64,000 nucleotides of DNA, taken from Dendrolimus kikuchii. Its lineage: Eukaryota; Arthropoda; Insecta; Lepidoptera; Lasiocampidae. Positions 61,764 to 64,000 of the stretch are shown here, piece by piece (position 1 is the stretch's first letter; every line of letters begins with the position of its first letter). A model generated the notes under the pieces. It ran no database searches and was not told the origin of the DNA. It saw nothing but the letters and a program-made list of their open reading frames with translations. The DNA lies in contig CM034407.1 in assembly GCA_019925095.2 (NCBI GenBank), positions 8,196,710 to 8,260,709 of the forward strand, read 5' to 3'. A program made the translations under genes and the position numbers.

Positions 61764-62834
61764 ATGGAATCTACTGATAACATAACTAGACGAAGGCGCA
61801 TTTCGAATTCTAGTGATCATAACACTAGTGACATACTATCACAAACGTTGGATGATACGTACAATAGTTTACCCGATTTTTCGGACCCTAATATAGAACA
61901 TGTCTTAAAATTAAAAGAACGGATTGAGCTGCTTGAGATGGAGTTGCAAATTGCGAACAAAGAAATTGACACTTTAAGCCTTGAAAATCGAGAATTAAAA
62001 CGTCATAATGAAGACCTTTTGAAGAAAAATGACTTGTTAAAGAGAATTGCGCATAGTCCTGCAAAAAGTAGACAATCGCCAAAGAAAACTATAACGGGAA
62101 ATATGCATACTCAAACTGATATTACCAAAAATAGACGGATCGATAGTAATACAATGACAAAGGTTAACAGACAAACAACTGTTACACAAACGACCCTACC
62201 GGAAAAAATCTTGCGGCAGAAACCACCCATAAAGATGTGCATAATAAGTGCTAATAAGCAAAATAACATGCTCGCCCTAGCCGAAAACACATTGGAACAT
62301 TATACTAACCTATGTCATTACCTTAAACCGAACAGCACAATTGTAGAATTACTAAAAGATCTCGATAAGAAACTATGGGAATACACTTTGGATGATTATT
62401 GCATTATATTTATAGGAGAAGAAGATTTTAAAAAAACTAACGATTATGTAGAATTGATTATCCATATTAGACAAATAATCAGCAAAGTACAAAATACTAA
62501 TATTGTGTTAATAGCACCCACTTATAAGTGCGGCAAATACACAAATATGTTTAATTGGAGAGTTGAACATTTTAATAATCTTTTATACTTGGACATTTTG
62601 ACACATGAACACGCATATATTATAGACTCCAATCAGAATTTAAACTATGACCATACTATGTTTTGTCGGAAATTTGGACATGTAAATAATTTTGGGATAC
62701 GGATTATTTTCAAAGATATTAACAAATGCATAAATGACATTATAATTTCTAATAATAAAGTTTCAACAAATGATAATAACAAGGTTAATTACGATAATAC
62801 TCTGGAAAATCAATCTAATCTTTTTCGAGACTAA
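61764..62834 (+). CDS. LINE ORF1 protein: coiled coil plus SGNH-esterase-like domain
   Basis: A 356-residue intact frame starting at ATG in context aaaATGG. The N-terminus is Ser/Arg/Asp-rich and probably disordered. Residues about 45-97 form a strong heptad coiled coil (LKLKERIELLEMELQ, NKEIDTLSLENRELK), as in ORF1 proteins that multimerise on LINE RNA. The C-terminal part resembles a degenerate SGNH/esterase fold: PIKMCIISANKQN near 153-166, DDYCIIFIGEED near 209-220, VLIAPTYKCGKY near 248-259 and FGHVNNFGI near 304-312. Such esterase-like ORF1s are known in CR1/L2-group LINEs. No CCHC knuckles are seen. It overlaps the start of ORF2 by 65 bases in another frame, so ORF2 needs reinitiation or frameshifting. 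The esterase assignment is an inference from pattern and order only. Confidence 0.75.
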   Translation: MESTDNITRRRRISNSSDHNTSDILSQTLDDTYNSLPDFSDPNIEHVLKLKERIELLEMELQIANKEIDTLSLENRELKRHNEDLLKKNDLLKRIAHSPAKSRQSPKKTITGNMHTQTDITKNRRIDSNTMTKVNRQTTVTQTTLPEKILRQKPPIKMCIISANKQNNMLALAENTLEHYTNLCHYLKPNSTIVELLKDLDKKLWEYTLDDYCIIFIGEEDFKKTNDYVELIIHIRQIISKVQNTNIVLIAPTYKCGKYTNMFNWRVEHFNNLLYLDILTHEHAYIIDSNQNLNYDHTMFCRKFGHVNNFGIRIIFKDINKCINDIIISNNKVSTNDNNKVNYDNTLENQSNLFRD

Positions 62835-64000
62835 GTATCTTAACATTCTTCATCAAAACATAGCTGGTGTACTTAATAAATCTGATGTCCTTCTTATAAA
62901 TTTAGAAGAGCTCAAAGGAAACGAATTGGATATTGATGTTATTTGTATAACAGAACACTTCATGATGACAGGGTATGAAACACAGTTATATATACCAAAT
63001 TACAAATTGGCTGCATGTTACTGTCGAACAAATGTCAAGAGAGGTGGAGCTTGTATCCTGGTAAAACAAAAATGCATAGTTAGAGAAATAGCAGAGATCA
63101 AAACATATTCTCTTATGAATATATTTGAATGTTGTGGGGTTGAACTTGTAGACTTCAACATAATTATTATATGTGTTTATAGGGTGCCAAAGTCAAATAA
63201 TTTTAACACGTTTTTTTCAAAAATGGATAAGATGCTAACTTATGTCTTGACTAAATTGAAATATAAACATCTTGTTTTAACTGGAGATTTTAATATAGAT
63301 ATTATGAAAACAAATAATGTAACTTTAAATTTAGAATGTTTATTATTAAACTATGATTTAAAATTGGAATTAAGGCAACCTACAAGAATCATTAGCAACA
63401 CTTGTATAGACAACTTTGCTCATGATTATAAACAAAAATGTAAAACGGAAGTACTCGATTTGGGCTTATCGGACCACACGGCCCAATTAATGAAGATACC
63501 GGTACAAAAAACTTGTAGATTAAAATTCTGGCGTAAAACCACGCGTGACTATTGCGCTATAAATATAAACAAATTCATTAATTGCCTCAAAAACTTATCG
63601 TTTTCCGATATATATAAAGTAGACGATCCTAATATAGCATACAAACATTTTATAACTGATTTTAAGTTATTTTATGATCTTTGTTTTCCAAGAAAACATA
63701 TACAAATAAGGCTGTATCACAAAAGTAAATGGATATCGAGAGGTATAAAAATATGCAGCAAAAAAAGAGATATTTGTTATGGAACTTTAGACGTAATCCT
63801 ACTATAAATAATAAAATAATTTATGACAACTATTCAAAACGACTAAAGAAAATAATTGGACTTACTAAAAAATCACAGAATAACTATAAAATTAATCTTT
63901 CTGACAACAAGTCTAAAGCGACATGGCAAATTATTAATTGTTCAACATCGAATATACCTAAAGAACCAATCAGCAAAATTAAGATAGCAAAAAATATATA
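62770..64000 (+). CDS. LINE ORF2: apurinic-type endonuclease domain, frameshifted, cut by window end
   Basis: ORF2 supplies the endonuclease and reverse transcriptase for target-primed insertion. The endonuclease is complete and its motifs appear in order: YLNILHQNIAGVLNK, DVICITEHFM (catalytic Glu), RGGACILVK, CVYRVPKSNNF, HLVLTGDFNID (catalytic Asp), QPTRIISNTCIDNF and LGLSDHTAQL (Asp-His). The frame closes at 63,807 but is shifted at the seven-A run 63,760-63,766. One extra base there would join it to the frame RYLLWNFRR ... KATWQIINCS, which is open to the window end and matches the usual linker before the reverse transcriptase. So one base is probably missing, by mutation or sequencing error. 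The reverse transcriptase lies outside the window. The first possible ATG is at 62,770, but homology starts only near residue 25. Confidence 0.8.

Overview
This window looks like nuclear DNA of an insect, most likely a moth or butterfly (Lepidoptera). The grounds are an AT-rich base composition, spliced-gene architecture, and several repeat types that I associate with lepidopteran genomes: RTE-type LINE ends with a tetranucleotide tail, mariner and maT-like transposons, Helitron-like ends terminating in CTAG, and tRNA-derived SINEs. No bacterial or viral gene organisation is present. The species cannot be named from the sequence.

Only one piece of host coding sequence is convincing. It is the first coding exon (53,577-53,778, + strand) of the XMAP215/CKAP5/mini spindles family of microtubule polymerases. 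It encodes the start of the first TOG domain and is followed by a GTAAGC splice donor. A good 3' splice site lies 41 bases before the ATG, so a non-coding first exon probably lies upstream. No second coding exon was found before 64,000, so the first coding intron appears to exceed 10.2 kb and is full of transposons.

Layout. 0-5 kb: Helitron-like elements, one of which contains a solo LTR. 6.9-8.2 kb: a 1.3-kb minisatellite built on 9-bp units with almost no G on the + strand. 8-21 kb: scattered LINE and SINE ends and a 106-bp MITE. 21.8-23.6 kb: a maT-like DNA transposon split by a 506-bp Harbinger-like MITE, followed by a SINE. 26.7-27.4 kb: a GC-rich R1-like LINE remnant. 29.5-31.6 kb: two different mariner remnants. 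34.1-34.7 kb: the C-terminal end of a LINE reverse transcriptase whose tail sequence recurs over the whole window. 36-41.8 kb: SINEs, a MITE, two recent LINE tails, a second solo LTR and a Helitron-like element. 41.8-46 kb: almost featureless, ending in two adjacent perfect hairpins. 46.5-50.5 kb: a MITE split by a SINE-like element, LINE ends and a long CA/TA microsatellite. 53.5-64 kb: the exon and its intron, which holds a third solo LTR and, at its right end, a LINE with two long open reading frames cut by the window edge.

How the parts relate. The interest lies in nesting and parasitism among mobile elements rather than in a pathway. Seven LINE ends of one family carry target-site duplications of 9-13 bp, the mark of target-primed reverse transcription, and some are nearly identical, so the family moved recently. 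A SINE-like family of about 310 bp shares its 3' end with the LINE at 34 kb and may borrow its enzyme. I found no novel defence, metabolic or regulatory system.
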